Shown here: piece after piece, positions 42,971 to 55,630 of the stretch
Numbering within the stretch: the stretch's first letter is position 1
Layout of the letters: each line of letters opens with the position of its first letter
Source of the DNA: Turnera subulata
Lineage: Eukaryota; Streptophyta; Magnoliopsida; Malpighiales; Passifloraceae
Assembly: GCA_028386065.3 (NCBI GenBank)
Contig: JAKUCV010000253.1
Location: forward strand, 230,645 to 294,644
Length of the DNA: 64,000 bases
Direction of reading: 5' to 3'
Notes under the pieces: model-generated
Told to the model about the DNA's origin: nothing
Database searches by the model: none
What the model saw: the letters and a program-made list of their open reading frames with translations, nothing else
Made by a program: the position numbers and the translations under genes

Positions 42971-43268
42971 TAGGCCCTGCTGTACTAGAACGACAATCAT
43001 TCTATATGCAAACCGACAATCGATTTTTCCTTGTCGAACTCATTCGACTTACTGCCAAGAACACCTTGATTGATATCACATACCAATCAAGCCTTCAATG
43101 TCAAAACAATTTTGACAAACACCAACGTAAACATGTATCATGTATACAAAATTGAAATTCAACATATCACATATGCAAATGAATTCAGCATATCACATAT
43201 ACTATCATGTTTATGCTACACCACATACAACAAGATGAACATCTAATTCGATTTAGCGTTTCACAAGA

Positions 43269-43281
43269 GGCTCCGCTACCA
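43269..43281 (-). promoter_or_regulatory. Primer binding site of copia A
   Basis: TGGTAGCGGAGCC on the minus strand, one or two bases inside the 5' LTR. It is identical to the copia 2 PBS. Confidence 0.8.
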
Positions 43282-43282
43282 C

Positions 43283-44784
43283 GGTAAGTAACCGGGCATG
43301 CAAACTTGACAATCAAAATGCAACGAAAAGACCCGGTACACATGGAGGATCCAAGTGAAGCTAACTAAACCGAATAACAATTTTTCGTACCATGCTTGGT
43401 TGAGGTCTTTCACCCAACTGTAGTGTAGAATCCGCAAGAACCCGACAAGAAATCCGGCTTCTCTACGGTTTCCACACGAACCGTTGATGACTGCTAGCAA
43501 CCGTCTCATGATCACTACCCCGAGCACTCCCGAACCGCAGTGCTAGCTGCAGAAATTTCGAGAGCTAGAGACTAGAAAGTGTTTGATGTGTTTTTCTCAA
43601 GTGTGAAGAGTGTGTAAAGCCTTGCTTGGTCTGAAAATCTGATCAAACCTTCACCCTATTTATAAACACTTGAAATGCATAGTTTATTAAGTCATTGGCA
43701 AACATAATCATGTCTTATCCTTCATGATTATGTTTCCACTATGACTAAATGCTCCACTAAGCATTAATTATATATATCATCATATATAGGATTACACATC
43801 ATATGGCACTAATTCTGGTTCAATAATTCTGATAATTAGTGAACCAAATCAGCCCAAAATGACCCAGTCCAACCATGGTCTAACCACTAGCTCAATACCC
43901 TGGTCCAACCATGGTCTAACCACTAGCTCGAATCAATAGTTCTAAGTGTGAGACCCTGTTGGCACTTGTAACGTTTGGCAATAATTGTAAAATCTCATTT
44001 TACAATTATAAACAATGAGCGGTGTCTAGCAACACATCATTGTTACCCAAACGACAAGATCAGTACTGATTCATTATGCCTCGGAACATGTCATTGTCCT
44101 TTCGTCCCATTATCAAGATCAAACACGAGACATGGAATATGTCAATCTCGCATATGTTTGATCTAACGTTTCTTCATCCCCGAGTTAACTGCGTAAAACG
44201 GATACTAATGATATCACCATATCACATAATCCGAGCATGGCCATGCATTTATAGTTCAACTCTACCAAGAGGCCCATCTGATAATATACCCGTTATATGG
44301 GTTGGACGAATCCCATCTTGATCATGCAAAACCCACTACATAATATATCATATACCCAATGATTACACTAAGGTCTACTCAGTTACGAATAGCCAAGAGT
44401 AATCAAAGTATATGACTCACATGTTGGGAACCTTGATGATCTCAGGTCAAAGGACAATACACATAAGAACCACTAATCACAATTATATAATGTTCCATGT
44501 AGTGTTCTTATGTTGGGTCAGTCCAGACTATAAGTTCTCTAACTTGTACACGTATGTAGAATTCATATCTCATATAATTCTCAACATACGCTAGTCTTAA
44601 TTTATTATTACAACCCATCCATAATAATAATTGACTAGGGACATTTAAGAATATAAAATATTCTAGGGTTATAAATATGTGCAAGCGCTTATCTCATAAA
44701 CATATTTATTGGAATAACCTTAATGTAATGACATGACTATGTACAATCATCCATTGATTGGCTTTCGGGCATATTACACTAACA
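43283..44784 (-). repeat. 5' LTR of copia A
   Basis: 1502 bp, very similar to 36612-38079. It is longer mainly by a tandem duplication of a segment around GTCCAACCATGGTCTAACCA (43870-43935). The hairpin is at 43981-44009. Confidence 0.88.
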
Positions 44785-45475
44785 ACTGGATCTTGGACAG
44801 TGGATGTTCAAGGCACATGACAGGTGACCTATCCATGTTTTCATCCCTAACTAAAAAAGACCGGGGCAATGTAAGATTTGGTGATAAGTCAAAAGGATAA
44901 ATTCTTGGTCATGGTAATGTTGGCTCTAATCCTACTATTGAGCATGTTTTATTGGTTGATAATCTGAAATATAATCTGTTAAGTATTAGCCAATTATGTG
45001 ATAAAGGTTACAAGGTTGTCTATGAAGCATCTAGACGTTTGGTTTTGGACAAAAACCAAGTGGTTTTTATTGGCAACAGAAAAGGTAACTTATATTCAAT
45101 TAACCTAAAGAATGTGTCTAACCCTGAGCTCAAGTGTCTTAGTGCAAGAACAAAGACACCAACTCTTTGGCACAGAAGGCTTGGACATGCAAACTCGGAG
45201 CTTATTTCAAATCTGTCCAAAAAGGAGTTGGTAAGAGGATTGCCCAAGCTTAAATGTGAGAAAGAAATCACATGTAGAGCCTGTCAGCTTGGAAAACAGG
45301 TTAAAAGTTCCTTTAAACCAAATAATTCTATATCTACATCAATACCTCTTGAATTGCTACATATTGACCTGTTTGGTCCTATGAGAACTGCAATTTCAGG
45401 TGGTAAAAACCAAGCATTGGTCACTTTCGTGTGTATGGATCTAAGTTTTAAATTCTTAATACTAAGGACAGTCTA
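44785..45475 (+). pseudogene. copia 3 protease and integrase N-terminus
   Basis: Protease WILDSGCSRHMTGD at the insertion boundary, a TAA in GDKSKG-ILGHGN, then LLSISQLCDKGYKVV. HHCC finger: WHRRLGHANSELISNLSKKE ... CRACQLGKQ. The first catalytic Asp is in LLHIDLFGPMRT. A deletion at about 45405-45430 removes the rest of the DDE core and joins to the post-integrase region. Confidence 0.85.
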
Positions 45476-47485
45476 GATAAATTTGCTGCTAAATTAGATG
45501 ATGGTGTGTTTCTTGGTTATTCATTAACAAGCAAAGCATATCGTGTCTGTAACAAGAGAACCTTGGTTGTTGAAGAAACCTTCCATGTTGTTTTTGATGA
45601 GATTGACCCGTGTATTACAAGTGATCACATAGATGCAAATTACACACCGGATGATGAACCACAAATTGTGAGCAATAATGACTCTGTAGAGAAAGAGGAA
45701 AAACTGCCGGTTATGGAGCATCTTCCACTGACCTTGCAAGAACCAAATCTGCAACCAAGCGTGCAACCAAGTACACAACCAAGTAGTTCCAGTGAAAAAC
45801 CAAGCAATGCTGAACAAGGATCTACATCTCATGGAAATATAAGAGTACCCTGGGGACACTCTACTGATGTAATCCTTGGAGATTTGTCTAATGGGGTGAC
45901 TACCAGATCCTCACTTCATAATGTCAATTCACACCTTGCATTCTTGTCACAAGTTGAACCCAAAAATGCAAAAGAGGCTATACTTGATGAAAATTGCATC
46001 ATGGCAATGCAAGATGAACTGAATCAGTTCAAAAGAAGTGATGTTTGGGAACTTGTCCCTAGACCTGCTGAGCATCCAGTCACTGGAACCAAGTGAGTTT
46101 TTAGAAACAAACTTGATGAAGCAGGAATTGTGGTCAGAAGCAAAGCTAGGTTAGTTTCTCAAGGGTACAATCAAGAAGAAGGTATTGATTATGATGAGAC
46201 TTTTGCTCCTGTTGCTAGATTAGATTCTATACGCATGTTGCTTGCATTTGCTTCGTATAGATCATTCAAGCTTTACCAAATGGATGTTAAAAGTGCTTTC
46301 TTGAATGGTTACATCTTAGAAGAAGTCTATGTAGAGCAACCACCTATTTTTGATAGTCATGAACATCCTGAGCATGTTTACAAACATAAAATGGCATTGT
46401 ATGGACTTAAACAAGCTCTTAGGGCTTGGTATGATAGATTAAGCTCATATCTTGTGTCTAAAGGCTTCACTAGAGGTAAAGTTGATTCAACATTGTTTGT
46501 CAAAACTAACAAGAGTGATCTAATTATTGTGCAAATTTATGTTGATGAAATTTTATTTGGAGCTACTAATGATCTATTTTGCAAAGAATTTGGGAATCTT
46601 ATGCACAGTGAACTTGAAATGAGCATGATGGGCGAGCTCAACTTCTTTCTGGGTTTTCAAGTTAGGCAACTTGAAGGAGGAATTTTCATTAATCAAGCCA
46701 AATATACACGTGAGCTACTTAAGAAGTTTGGTTTGTCATAAGCCAAACCAAGCCCCACTCCTATGAGCACATCCACCAAACTTGACAAGGGTGAACACGG
46801 TAAGGATGTTGATATAAAAATGTACAGAGGGATGATAGGTAATCTTATATATCTCACAGCTACTAGGCCTGATATAATGTTTAGTGTATGCTTATGTGCA
46901 AGATTTCAATCATGCCCTAAAGAGTCTCACATTAAGGCAATCAAACGCATTTTCAAGTACCTTAAGGGAACTTCATCACTTGGCTTATGGTGTCCTGAAG
47001 TCAGCACCTTTGAGCTAACAAGTTATTCAGATGCAGATTTTACAAGGTGCACATTAGATAGAAAAAGCACAAGTGAGACATATCAATTCCTTGGACAGTC
47101 ACTTGTGTCTTGGTCAAGCAAGAAACAAAATTCAGTTGCAACATCAACCACCGAGGTTGAATATGTTGCAGCAGGAGCTTGTTGTGCACAAGTTCTACGG
47201 ATGAAACAAACACTTAGTGATTATGGACTGACTTTTAATTGTGTACCTATCTACTGTGACAGTTTTAGTGCTATAAATTTGACCAAGAATCTTGTACAAC
47301 ACTCTCAGACCAAGCATATTGAAGTGAGACACCATTTTAACCGAGACTATGTGTTGAAGAAGGATGTGGCAATTGAGTTTGTGAAAAATGAGAATCAGCT
47401 TGTTGACATCTTCACAAAGCCATTCAAGGAGGATCCATTTTTCACAAAAATCAGGCATGAGCTTGGAATGTGTAATTTGGCTTAA
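45476..47485 (+). pseudogene. copia 3 reverse transcriptase and RNase H
   Basis: LDDGVFLGYSLTSKAYRVCN, a Gln/Pro/Ser-rich linker, then EAILDENCIMAMQDELNQFK. TGA replaces Trp in GTK-VFRNK (46094-46096). Then [20 protein letters not shown] and [20 protein letters not shown]; the catalytic box is YVDE instead of YVDD. Next MMGELNFFLGFQVRQLEGG, TAA at 46739-46741, YRGMIGNLIYLTATRPDIMF. RNase H has SYSDADFTRCTLDRKST, STTEVEYVAAGACCAQ, HIEVRHHFNRDYVLKK and NQLVDIFTKPFKEDPFFTKI, ending TAA at 47485. This RNase H is the most complete of the SIRE-like set. Confidence 0.88.
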
Positions 47486-48192
47486 CATACTTGCTTATTT
47501 GGTTTCATATTTGGTTTTGTGTCTGGTTTACGTGTTGGTTTCTTGCTTAACTGTTTATACATGCTATGTGCATAATCATACTAGAATTTATTGCATACAT
47601 AACACTGGACACACAGTCACAAAGCATTCTGGCATATGAGGAAATTTCTTGAGATATCATGGTCATCAACGAGGGAAAAATGGAAGAAAAAAAGCAGTTT
47701 GGTTTTTGGGAAAAACCAATTATCCACCGGTTATTACCCAGAAGACAAAGGAATCTCGGCATGTTGGCAAGTTGATGGTGCAGATCTGTGTGTTTTGGGA
47801 AACTCAAAAGGAACATCCCTTGTGGGGACAATCATAGGATCTGTGTCTATGAAAGAAGAAAGTCAAAGTGGTCCAGAATCTTTTGAAAAGTGGGGAACCA
47901 TTGAAACTCACACCCGACAAAGTTGAAAAAGGGAGAAGAGAAATTAATTCTCTCAACAGTTACATCCTACCCGTGAAACTCTCTGGGTTTTGAGCCACTA
48001 ACTTTATGAGATATTGATCTAAAAAGTTTTCTTCAGCCAATCACACTTTATCTCTCTCCAATTATTTAACTCCATCGGTTATCAAATCCTTTTTATATAT
48101 CCTTCCACTTACCTTCTCAAACACAAAAACTATCATCACTAATCTTTTCTTCTCCAACAATCTGTGTCACTCTGAAACACTTACTCCTCACC
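47486..48192 (+). other. copia 3 spacer between pol and ORF3 with TATA-like leader
   Basis: Noncoding, with TTTTATATATCC near 48090 and a CT/AC-rich leader before the ATG at 48193. It lacks both the captured antisense ORF and the palindrome cluster found here in copia 2. An ORF at 47636-47926 resembles nothing known and is not supported. Confidence 0.55.
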
Positions 48193-48360
48193 ATGAAGAA
48201 AAGAAACACCAAAACACCCACATCGTTCCACAGGGCACCCCAAGGCCTATACTCGTCCTCACAGAAGCTAGTTGCCTCTGCCTCGCGGGTTACTAACAAA
48301 GAACATGCGCAGCGTAAATGGAAGCAAACCATCAAATGCAAAGGCAACGTAGACACATAA
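48193..48360 (+). pseudogene. copia 3 ORF3, N-terminal fragment
   Basis: ATG at 48193; 55 codons then TAA, basic and Ser/Thr-rich (MKKRNTKTPTSFHRAPQGLY). In position, leader and composition it parallels the start of ORF3 in copia 2, although the sequence is little conserved. The remainder is lost where chromovirus LTR sequence begins. Confidence 0.45.
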
Positions 48361-50562
48361 AAGTGTAAAACAATTCATACCACCAATGTTATAGAATTCT
48401 GCTACAGGGGGCACTAACTCATGTTATACAAAGACATAGCCTCCTTTAAAGTTAAATACAACAAATTAAATAAACCGACTCAGCTATACCCATCGTCCTA
48501 CACTGCTCGTACTCTCATCCTTGCACCTGAAAGAAAAGGGAAGGAAAATAGGGGGGTGAGTATAAAACTCAACAAGTAAATAAGCCATGCAAGAAAGTAA
48601 CCACAAATTGCACACAAGGCTCGACATGAGCATCACACAGTCATGCAGCACATGAAACAGTGCAAGGCACACAACAAACACTTGTATCGGGCACTCATGC
48701 CCCAAGCAATCCTCGTTTCCTAGACACGCTTTGGTCCTATTCCCCCCGACCAGCTAGGGTATGATGTGCCCAGAGGCAGCCTATGTAGTCTGGTAGCTTA
48801 AACAGGTGTTACTCCTTAGCCCACAACCCCACGTATGAGGCATACCGAATAACATATAGCCCACAGCCCCACGTACAAGGCATACAAAATACAGAATAGC
48901 CTACAACCCCACATACGAGGCATACAGAATGTCTAGCTACCACAACTCACATAGCTCCCGACGGACATCGTGACACAACTGTAATAGACCAAGCAGGCAA
49001 TATCCTCCGTAAGGGTCAGCGCCACCGCTCTTACTGACTAGAGCCTTGTACAAGGCACCTAGCGCCAACATCTTGTGGCGCACAAGTTTACTACAAGGGC
49101 CCACCAAGTCATGGTACGTGCAAGCCTTACAAGCACTACCCGTGCACCTAGTGCACCTCAGCCAACTGGCTAGTGGTATCACAATCACATACACAAGCAA
49201 AAGCAAACACATGCCAATCATCAGCACAACAAGTGCAATGCCAATCTCATGCACAACAAGTGCATCACAATCAGCCCAAGAAGGGCAGCAGGTATGCCAC
49301 AAGCATACAACACAATCATGGTCCATCAACAACTCACAATGGATAACAATTATGCACAAATAACCAACACAAGGCCAACTAAGCAAAATTAGCCCACAAT
49401 GGATAATTAAACAAGAATGTCTATGATTGACCAGCAAGTCAATTCCACACACAATAACACACAGTAAGCACACATAAATGGCTTTCCGTCCAACAATGGC
49501 GCAATAGCAATCACACCCCGCAAAACAAATTTACTCACCAACAACTAGGCATCCTTAGCCCAATTCCCTTTCCTTTAGAACCATAGGCTATCCTGGACCT
49601 TATTCCCTTTTACATTAAGTTCACAACAACCATAGCGTAGGGAATACAAACAAACTCCACAACACTTATTTTTTCCAAATCAGGCAGAAACTGCCTTGTA
49701 CCAACAGCAAATTCAACACGAAATACAAAAGCCCTATAGGCAGAACCAGCTCATGGCGTCAACATAAATCTTGTAGCCCTTCCTCTTCTATTTCCAGAAC
49801 CACTAACCACATAGAATTCTGAGCTTTGTAGCTCTAGTTATGGCTCCAACACCAACTCTGGGTCAAATAGGGCGACTGTTGCAGGACAGCTGCAGAACAG
49901 TCGACTTTGGGAGTTCATAACTCTCTCAGTTTCACTTCAAAACCTACCAAATCGGTATAAAAGCTAGGGATGTTAGCTAATCATAGGCTTTGGTTTAACT
50001 CATTTCCAATCGGTGGTTTGGCCGAAATCACCATTTTAGTGGCTTCGGGTCAGTCTGCCCGAGAGCAGAAACCCCGTAGCTCACTTCTCCTCTTTTCTCT
50101 ATTTCTCTCTCTCTTTTCCTCCTAAGGGCTGAGCATGAAAATGGGCAGATATGTGTGAGTTTGAGGTGCTTGCTTGCACCTTTATGCCAAGCAAGTAGTT
50201 GAGTAAGCACCCAACTTGCCACACCTACCCAACTTGTGCCATTTGCACCTTGCACGCCACCTCGAGCTTGTTTTCGGTCCAATTGGCCTGTGACACCGAG
50301 TTGCTAGCTTGCACACCCAAATCCACCAGCAGGTTATTCCCGAGCTACTTGGCTCACACTAATTGGTGAGTTTGGCCAGTTACGTATTTACCTTCATCGA
50401 GCCCAATTGTGCACCAACGGGCACACCAATGCCCCGGTTGTGCACCATTTCTCACCAAATCGAGCCAATGGGTATCTGCCTTGGGTAATTGTGCCTCCAA
50501 TGCACCTACTCCATCAAATAAATGCATCCCTTACATAATCCAACATACGTTGACCAGCTAAA
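48361..50562 (-). repeat. Chromovirus-type LTR, left part
   Basis: Diverged relative of 31236-33064: shared words include GGGTGAG near 48553, GTACGAGGCATAC-like blocks, GGTACGTGCAAGC near 49113 and CAATTGGTGCACC-like motifs at 50270-50480. It continues at 59021-59200, ending ...GTACGGGGTGTCACA, so on its strand it begins TGTGACACCCCG. The left boundary is not clean and no target duplication was found. Confidence 0.6.
48817..48935. repeat. Three 40-bp tandem repeats in the chromovirus LTR
   Basis: Starts at 48817, 48857 and 48897. Each begins TAGCC(C/T)ACA(A/G)CCCCAC and continues with a GAGGCATAC-like block (AAGGCATAC in the second). The related LTRs at 15090 and 31840 have a single unit. 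Confidence 0.75.
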
Positions 50563-51772
50563 TGTAAGTTTCCCTAGGCTATATGACATTCATATAGAAG
50601 CAAAAGATGCAGCGGAAGCAAAGGAAACTTAGCCAAGAACCACATGTGAAGCATATAAACTGTATAACAAAATTTCATACCTTGTTCGGTTGAGGTCTTT
50701 CACCCAACTGCTGGAACGAATCATCTAGACCAAGAACAAGGCTGGAACGAATCAGTTAGAGCAAGAAGAAGACCTGCTCCTCTACGGTATCCACACGAAC
50801 CGTGACCTTCTCGGAATCGTCACACGAATCCAAGAACGAGCTCCCCGGACTGATGTGCTAGCAAGAGTAAAACCGGGGCTTAAAGTGTGTATGGTTTTCT
50901 TCTTCCTTTCACAAAGGAGAAGAAGCTGAGAGGTGTGTTTTTCTCTGAAATGCTGAAGCCAAAAACGTTCAGAGAACCATCAAGATGGAAGAGCATGATC
51001 AGATCATACTCATGCCAAAAGTGAAGACATAGGTTAGTGGAAGTCATGGCCAACCTTGGCCCATCTCCCACTTAATCATGTCAAGACATGATAATGCCTC
51101 CACTAGACTTTCCAGCACAACACACACCATAATGTCTGATCTTTGGTCAATAATTCATCTAATTATTGTACCAAAACGACCCTGGTTCAACCATGGTCCA
51201 ACCACGGTCCAACCACACCCGGTCCAACCATGGTCCAACCACGGTTCGACCATCTGCTCGAATCATCGGTTCTATGTGTGTGACCCTGTAGGCACTTGTA
51301 ACGTCCGGCAATAATTGTAAAATCTCATTTTACAATTATAAGCAAAGAGCGGCGTCTAGCAACACATCATTGCTACCCGAACGACAAGATCAGAACTGAT
51401 TCACTATGCCTCGTAAGTATGTCATCGTCCCTTCGTCCCATTATAAAGATTAAACCGAGACATGGAATATGTCAATCTCGTATATGTTTAATCTCGGTTT
51501 CTTGATCCTCGAGTTAACTGTGTAAAACGGATACCAATGATATCAACATATCATAATCCGAGCACGACCGTGCATTTACAGTTCAACTCTATCAAGAAAC
51601 CATTCGATAATATACCCGTTATATGGGTTGGACGAATCCCCTCTTGATCAATCAAAACCCACTACATACTCGGCATATACCCGATGATTACCCTTATGTC
51701 CACCCAGTTACGGGTGACTAGGAATAATATCAGAATACATGATTCATATGTTGGATACCTTGACGATCTCAG
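50563..51772 (-). repeat. 3' LTR of copia B, cut by the assembly gap
   Basis: Matches 57453-58678. Contains GGTCCAACCA(C/T) tandem words (51180-51250) and the hairpin at 51311-51339. The remaining 0.3 kb of LTR falls in the run of N. Confidence 0.85.
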
Positions 51773-52694
51773 NNNNNNNNNNNNNNNNNNNNNNNNNNNN
51801 NNNNNNNNNNNNNNNNNNNNNNNNNNNNNNNNNNNNNNNNNNNNNNNNNNNNNNNNNNNNNNNNNNNNNNNNNNNNNNNNNNNNNNNNNNNNNNNNNNNN
51901 NNNNNNNNNNNNNNNNNNNNNNNNNNNNNNNNNNNNNNNNNNNNNNNNNNNNNNNNNNNNNNNNNNNNNNNNNNNNNNNNNNNNNNNNNNNNNNNNNNNN
52001 NNNNNNNNNNNNNNNNNNNNNNNNNNNNNNNNNNNNNNNNNNNNNNNNNNNNNNNNNNNNNNNNNNNNNNNNNNNNNNNNNNNNNNNNNNNNNNNNNNNN
52101 NNNNNNNNNNNNNNNNNNNNNNNNNNNNNNNNNNNNNNNNNNNNNNNNNNNNNNNNNNNNNNNNNNNNNNNNNNNNNNNNNNNNNNNNNNNNNNNNNNNN
52201 NNNNNNNNNNNNNNNNNNNNNNNNNNNNNNNNNNNNNNNNNNNNNNNNNNNNNNNNNNNNNNNNNNNNNNNNNNNNNNNNNNNNNNNNNNNNNNNNNNNN
52301 NNNNNNNNNNNNNNNNNNNNNNNNNNNNNNNNNNNNNNNNNNNNNNNNNNNNNNNNNNNNNNNNNNNNNNNNNNNNNNNNNNNNNNNNNNNNNNNNNNNN
52401 NNNNNNNNNNNNNNNNNNNNNNNNNNNNNNNNNNNNNNNNNNNNNNNNNNNNNNNNNNNNNNNNNNNNNNNNNNNNNNNNNNNNNNNNNNNNNNNNNNNN
52501 NNNNNNNNNNNNNNNNNNNNNNNNNNNNNNNNNNNNNNNNNNNNNNNNNNNNNNNNNNNNNNNNNNNNNNNNNNNNNNNNNNNNNNNNNNNNNNNNNNNN
52601 NNNNNNNNNNNNNNNNNNNNNNNNNNNNNNNNNNNNNNNNNNNNNNNNNNNNNNNNNNNNNNNNNNNNNNNNNNNNNNNNNNNNNNNNNNNNNN
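51773..52694. other. Assembly gap (922 N)
   Basis: Comparison with copia A suggests about 1.16 kb should lie here (end of LTR, polypurine tract, RNase H, start of RT C-terminus), so the gap length may be an estimate. Reading frames spanning it are meaningless. Confidence 1.
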
Positions 52695-53600
52695 CTTGTC
52701 AATATATGTACTCTGACTTAGCCCGAGAAGCCTTTTGGATCTATCTCTATAGATCTTTATGCCTAACACTTAGGCAGCTCCTCCTAAGTCATTCATTGAG
52801 AAATTCTTTCCTAACCAAGTCTTTACAGACTTTAGTGTCGAAGTGTCATTCCCAATAAGTAGGATGTCGTCAACATACAATCAACAAGAAAACAATAATG
52901 CTCCCACTAACCTTCTTGTAAACACATGAATCATCTTTACTTTTAATGAAACCAAACTCTTTGATTACATCATTAAAACGAAGATTCCAACTCCTAGAAG
53001 CTTGCTTTAGTCCACAAATGGACATTTACAACTTGCATACCATATCTGATAGTCATGGCATACAGCTATAGCCAATAGAATTCTGATAGATTTAACTATG
53101 GCGACTGGTGTGAAGGTTTCATCATAGTCAATACTATGAACTTGCTTAAACCTTTCGCAACCAATTGCCCTTTAAAGGTAATCATATTACCATCCATGTC
53201 GGTCTTACTCTTAAAGACCCATTTGCACCCTATAGGTTTTACCCTTCCAGGTGGATCAAACAAGGTCCATACCTTGTTTTGATACATGGATTCCGTTTCC
53301 GAATTCATGGCTTCTAGCCACTTCTTGGAGTCTAGACCCGTAATGGTCAGCTGATAGGAAGTGAGCTCATCCTGACTTATGAGCATCACATCTCCAATAT
53401 GAGTTATGAGAAATCCAACAACTTGCGGATCCTGTCCTTTGTTCCATCTCAGTCCTTTTAGCTCGAACTTCTTCGAGTTCTATTTTCCTCCCATTGATTC
53501 TTCTAGAAATGAACACTATTTCTAGAAAAATAGCAGTCCGAGCCACAAACACTTTGTGCTCTATGGGATTATAGAAATAATACCTTTAGGGTATCATACA
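52695..53600 (-). pseudogene. copia B reverse transcriptase fragments
   Basis: GIKIYRDRSKRLLGLSQSTY next to the gap. The YVDD-region codons are near 52860-52880 (GTATGTTGACGACAT on the minus strand with an added base downstream). Then WLEAMNSETESMYQNKVWTL, CKWVFKSKTDMDG and QLVAKG. Multiple stops and frame changes. A deletion near 53040 removes the QMDVKTAF segment. Confidence 0.75.
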
Positions 53601-54616
53601 AAATGCACTTGTCGGATTTAGGGTCGAGTTTATCCGATGCTTCACGTCTCACGTAAGCATGGCAATCCTAAACCCTCATAAAAGACAAGTTGGGACGCTT
53701 CCCAGTCCATATCTTATATGGTGTCTTTTGACCGATAGATGGAACACGGTTAAGTGTAAATACAGCACTCAATAATACATGTCCCCAAAAGGAAGAAGAA
53801 AGGTTAGCTTGACTCATCATAGAACGAACCAAGTCCAACAAGGTTCCGTTCCTCCTTTCGGATACAACATTTCATGGAGGCGTGTCCGGTGGAGTAAGTT
53901 GTGATACTATACCACAACCTTTTAGATGATCAAGAAGCTCTCGGTATAAGTATTCACCGCCTCGATCTGATCGAAACATCTTAATACCTTTCCGAGTTGA
54001 TTCTGTACTTCATTCTTAAATTCTTTGAACTTTTCAAAGGATTCCGACTTGTGTCTCATTAGATACACTTAGCCGTATCTACTACTTTTAGATGATCAAG
54101 AAGCTCTCGGTATAAGTATTCACCGCCTCGATCTGATCGAAACATCTTAATACCTTTCCGAGTTGATTCTGTACTTCATTCTTAAATTCTTTGAACTTTT
54201 CAAAGGATTCCGACTTGTGTCTCATTAGATACACTTAGCCGTATCTACTGATGTCATCAGTAAATGTAATGAAGTATTGAAAATCATCTCTAGCCTGTGT
54301 AGACATAGGTCCGCATACATCAGTATGTATTAGACCTAGCAAGTCCTAGGCTCTTCACCTATACCCGTAAAGGAAGCCTTAGTCTTTTGCCTAATAAATA
54401 TGACTCATATGTCTCATATGATTCAAAATCAAATAAGTCTAAAATTCCAACTTTATGGAGTTTAGGAATACGAGTCTCGTTTATGTGGCCCAAACGACTA
54501 TGCCAGAGATAGGTTTCACTAGAATCATGTAATCTAACCTTCTTCGTATTAATGTTATAGATAGGCGTCACTAGGTTTAGAACATACAAACCATCGTTTA
54601 AAATGCACCACCACAA
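53601..54616 (-). pseudogene. copia B integrase fragments with 166-bp duplication
   Basis: GAG-pre-integrase motif WHSRLGHINETRIPKLHKVG, then first-Asp region, duplicated D2 region, and E region, all frame-broken. 53919-54084 is repeated in tandem as 54085-54249 with no difference seen by eye; copia A has one copy. Confidence 0.75.
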
Positions 54617-55630
54617 TCAATTTCATTGAAATAAATAAAACAACAATTGTTCTTTATTTTTCAATGAAAAACCTTTCTTGTACATACAAGACACAGAAAT
54701 CAAATTCCTGCTTATGGCAAGTACATAATAACAATTGTCCAGTTCTAAAACCAAACCATTCGGTAAGGATAGATAGAAAGTCCCTACGGCTAATGTAGCA
54801 ACTCTTGCTCCAATTCCGAGGCGTAGGTCTATCTAGTCCTTAGCCAATCTCTCACTCTTTCTTAGTTCCTTCACATTTCTTCAAATGTGAGAACCACATC
54901 CGGTATCTTATACCCACGATGCAAAGGTAGAGATATTAGCCTCTATAACAAAATACCTGAAGCGGAAGTCTCACTTCCCTTCTGCTTCTTTACCTCTTCA
55001 AGGTAAACAGGGCAGTTGCATTTCTAATGGCCTGGTTTATTGCAACGGAAATAATTTCCTACCTTTGCAATACCTCCCTTGGGTATCAGCACATGAGAAC
55101 AAGAAGATGTATATGCACCAAACCTTTTGGTACATTTCTTCTTTCTTGTCTAACATTGCTTTACCCTTTTCCTTCTCCAAGGAAACTAAGACCCTCAAGG
55201 CTCTCAATGTATCTAGTACTTTTGAGTACATGAGATCCAACGGGTGACAACTCAGCCATCTTGCATTGGAACAATGCCTTAGAGGTCTCGTACCTCCCAT
55301 GCCTTACTTGCTCTCCTCAGAGCATTTTCAGGTGTTCGATCATATCGAACGCCCACATGTTCTCATCTTCCTTCAGAAGCTCAGAGTCCATAGAAATTAC
55401 CATAAGTCATATAATATCCAATGCATCATCAACATGCTACTCACAAGCATCTACTTCTGCCCTAGAAGCATTAGGCGCCAATTCATTAAGAACAGACCCT
55501 TCAAGGACATACAATTTTTCTTGTTTGAAGACTATCCTCAAAATGTGATGCCACTCTAGGAAACTATTCCTATTCAGCTTGTCCTACTCTAGGACCAATC
55601 GCAATAATAGGTGCTAGTGTTTTGTGCCAT
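54617..55630 (-). pseudogene. copia B gag and protease fragments
   Basis: Matches copia A 40759-41927 at about 80-85% by eye, with many indels. The start ATG equivalent is at 55630 (CATGGCACAAAACAC on the minus strand reads ATGGCACAAAAC). The nucleocapsid knuckle region is near 55030 and the Lys-rich region is shortened at 55170. Confidence 0.7.

Larger units (their letters stand above)
36612..44784 (-). mobile_element. Angela-like Ty1/copia on the minus strand (copia A)
   Basis: 8.17 kb with LTRs 36612-38079 and 43283-44784. Flanks are AATGG (36607-36611) and ACTGG (44785-44789), an imperfect target duplication. Dropping the insertion and one flank restores a continuous frame into the host protease. 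Its genes are on the minus strand in the order gag, protease, integrase, reverse transcriptase, RNase H. The RNase H and gag motifs resemble the Angela/BARE-1-type branch of copia; lineage assignment is moderate. Confidence 0.88.
34789..48360 (+). mobile_element. SIRE-like Ty1/copia, third copy (copia 3), interrupted
   Basis: Only the last 20 bp of the 5' LTR (ending CTATTTAGGCTAACA) remain before the PBS. Then come gag, an inserted minus-strand copia (36612-44784), protease/integrase, reverse transcriptase, RNase H, a 3' spacer and the start of an ORF3. No 3' LTR was found because a chromovirus LTR follows at about 48361. The LTR tail matches the solo LTR at 34052-34071 (CCTATTTGGGCTAACA), so it belongs to that subfamily rather than to copia 2. 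Confidence 0.85.

Noticed and set aside
47636..47926. 96-residue ORF between RNase H and ORF3 of copia 3
   Set aside because: No family resemblance. The position is a spacer and a similar-sized ORF lies on the opposite strand.
51662..52769. Long ORFs of 325-346 residues across 51773-52694
   Set aside because: They consist almost entirely of undetermined bases.
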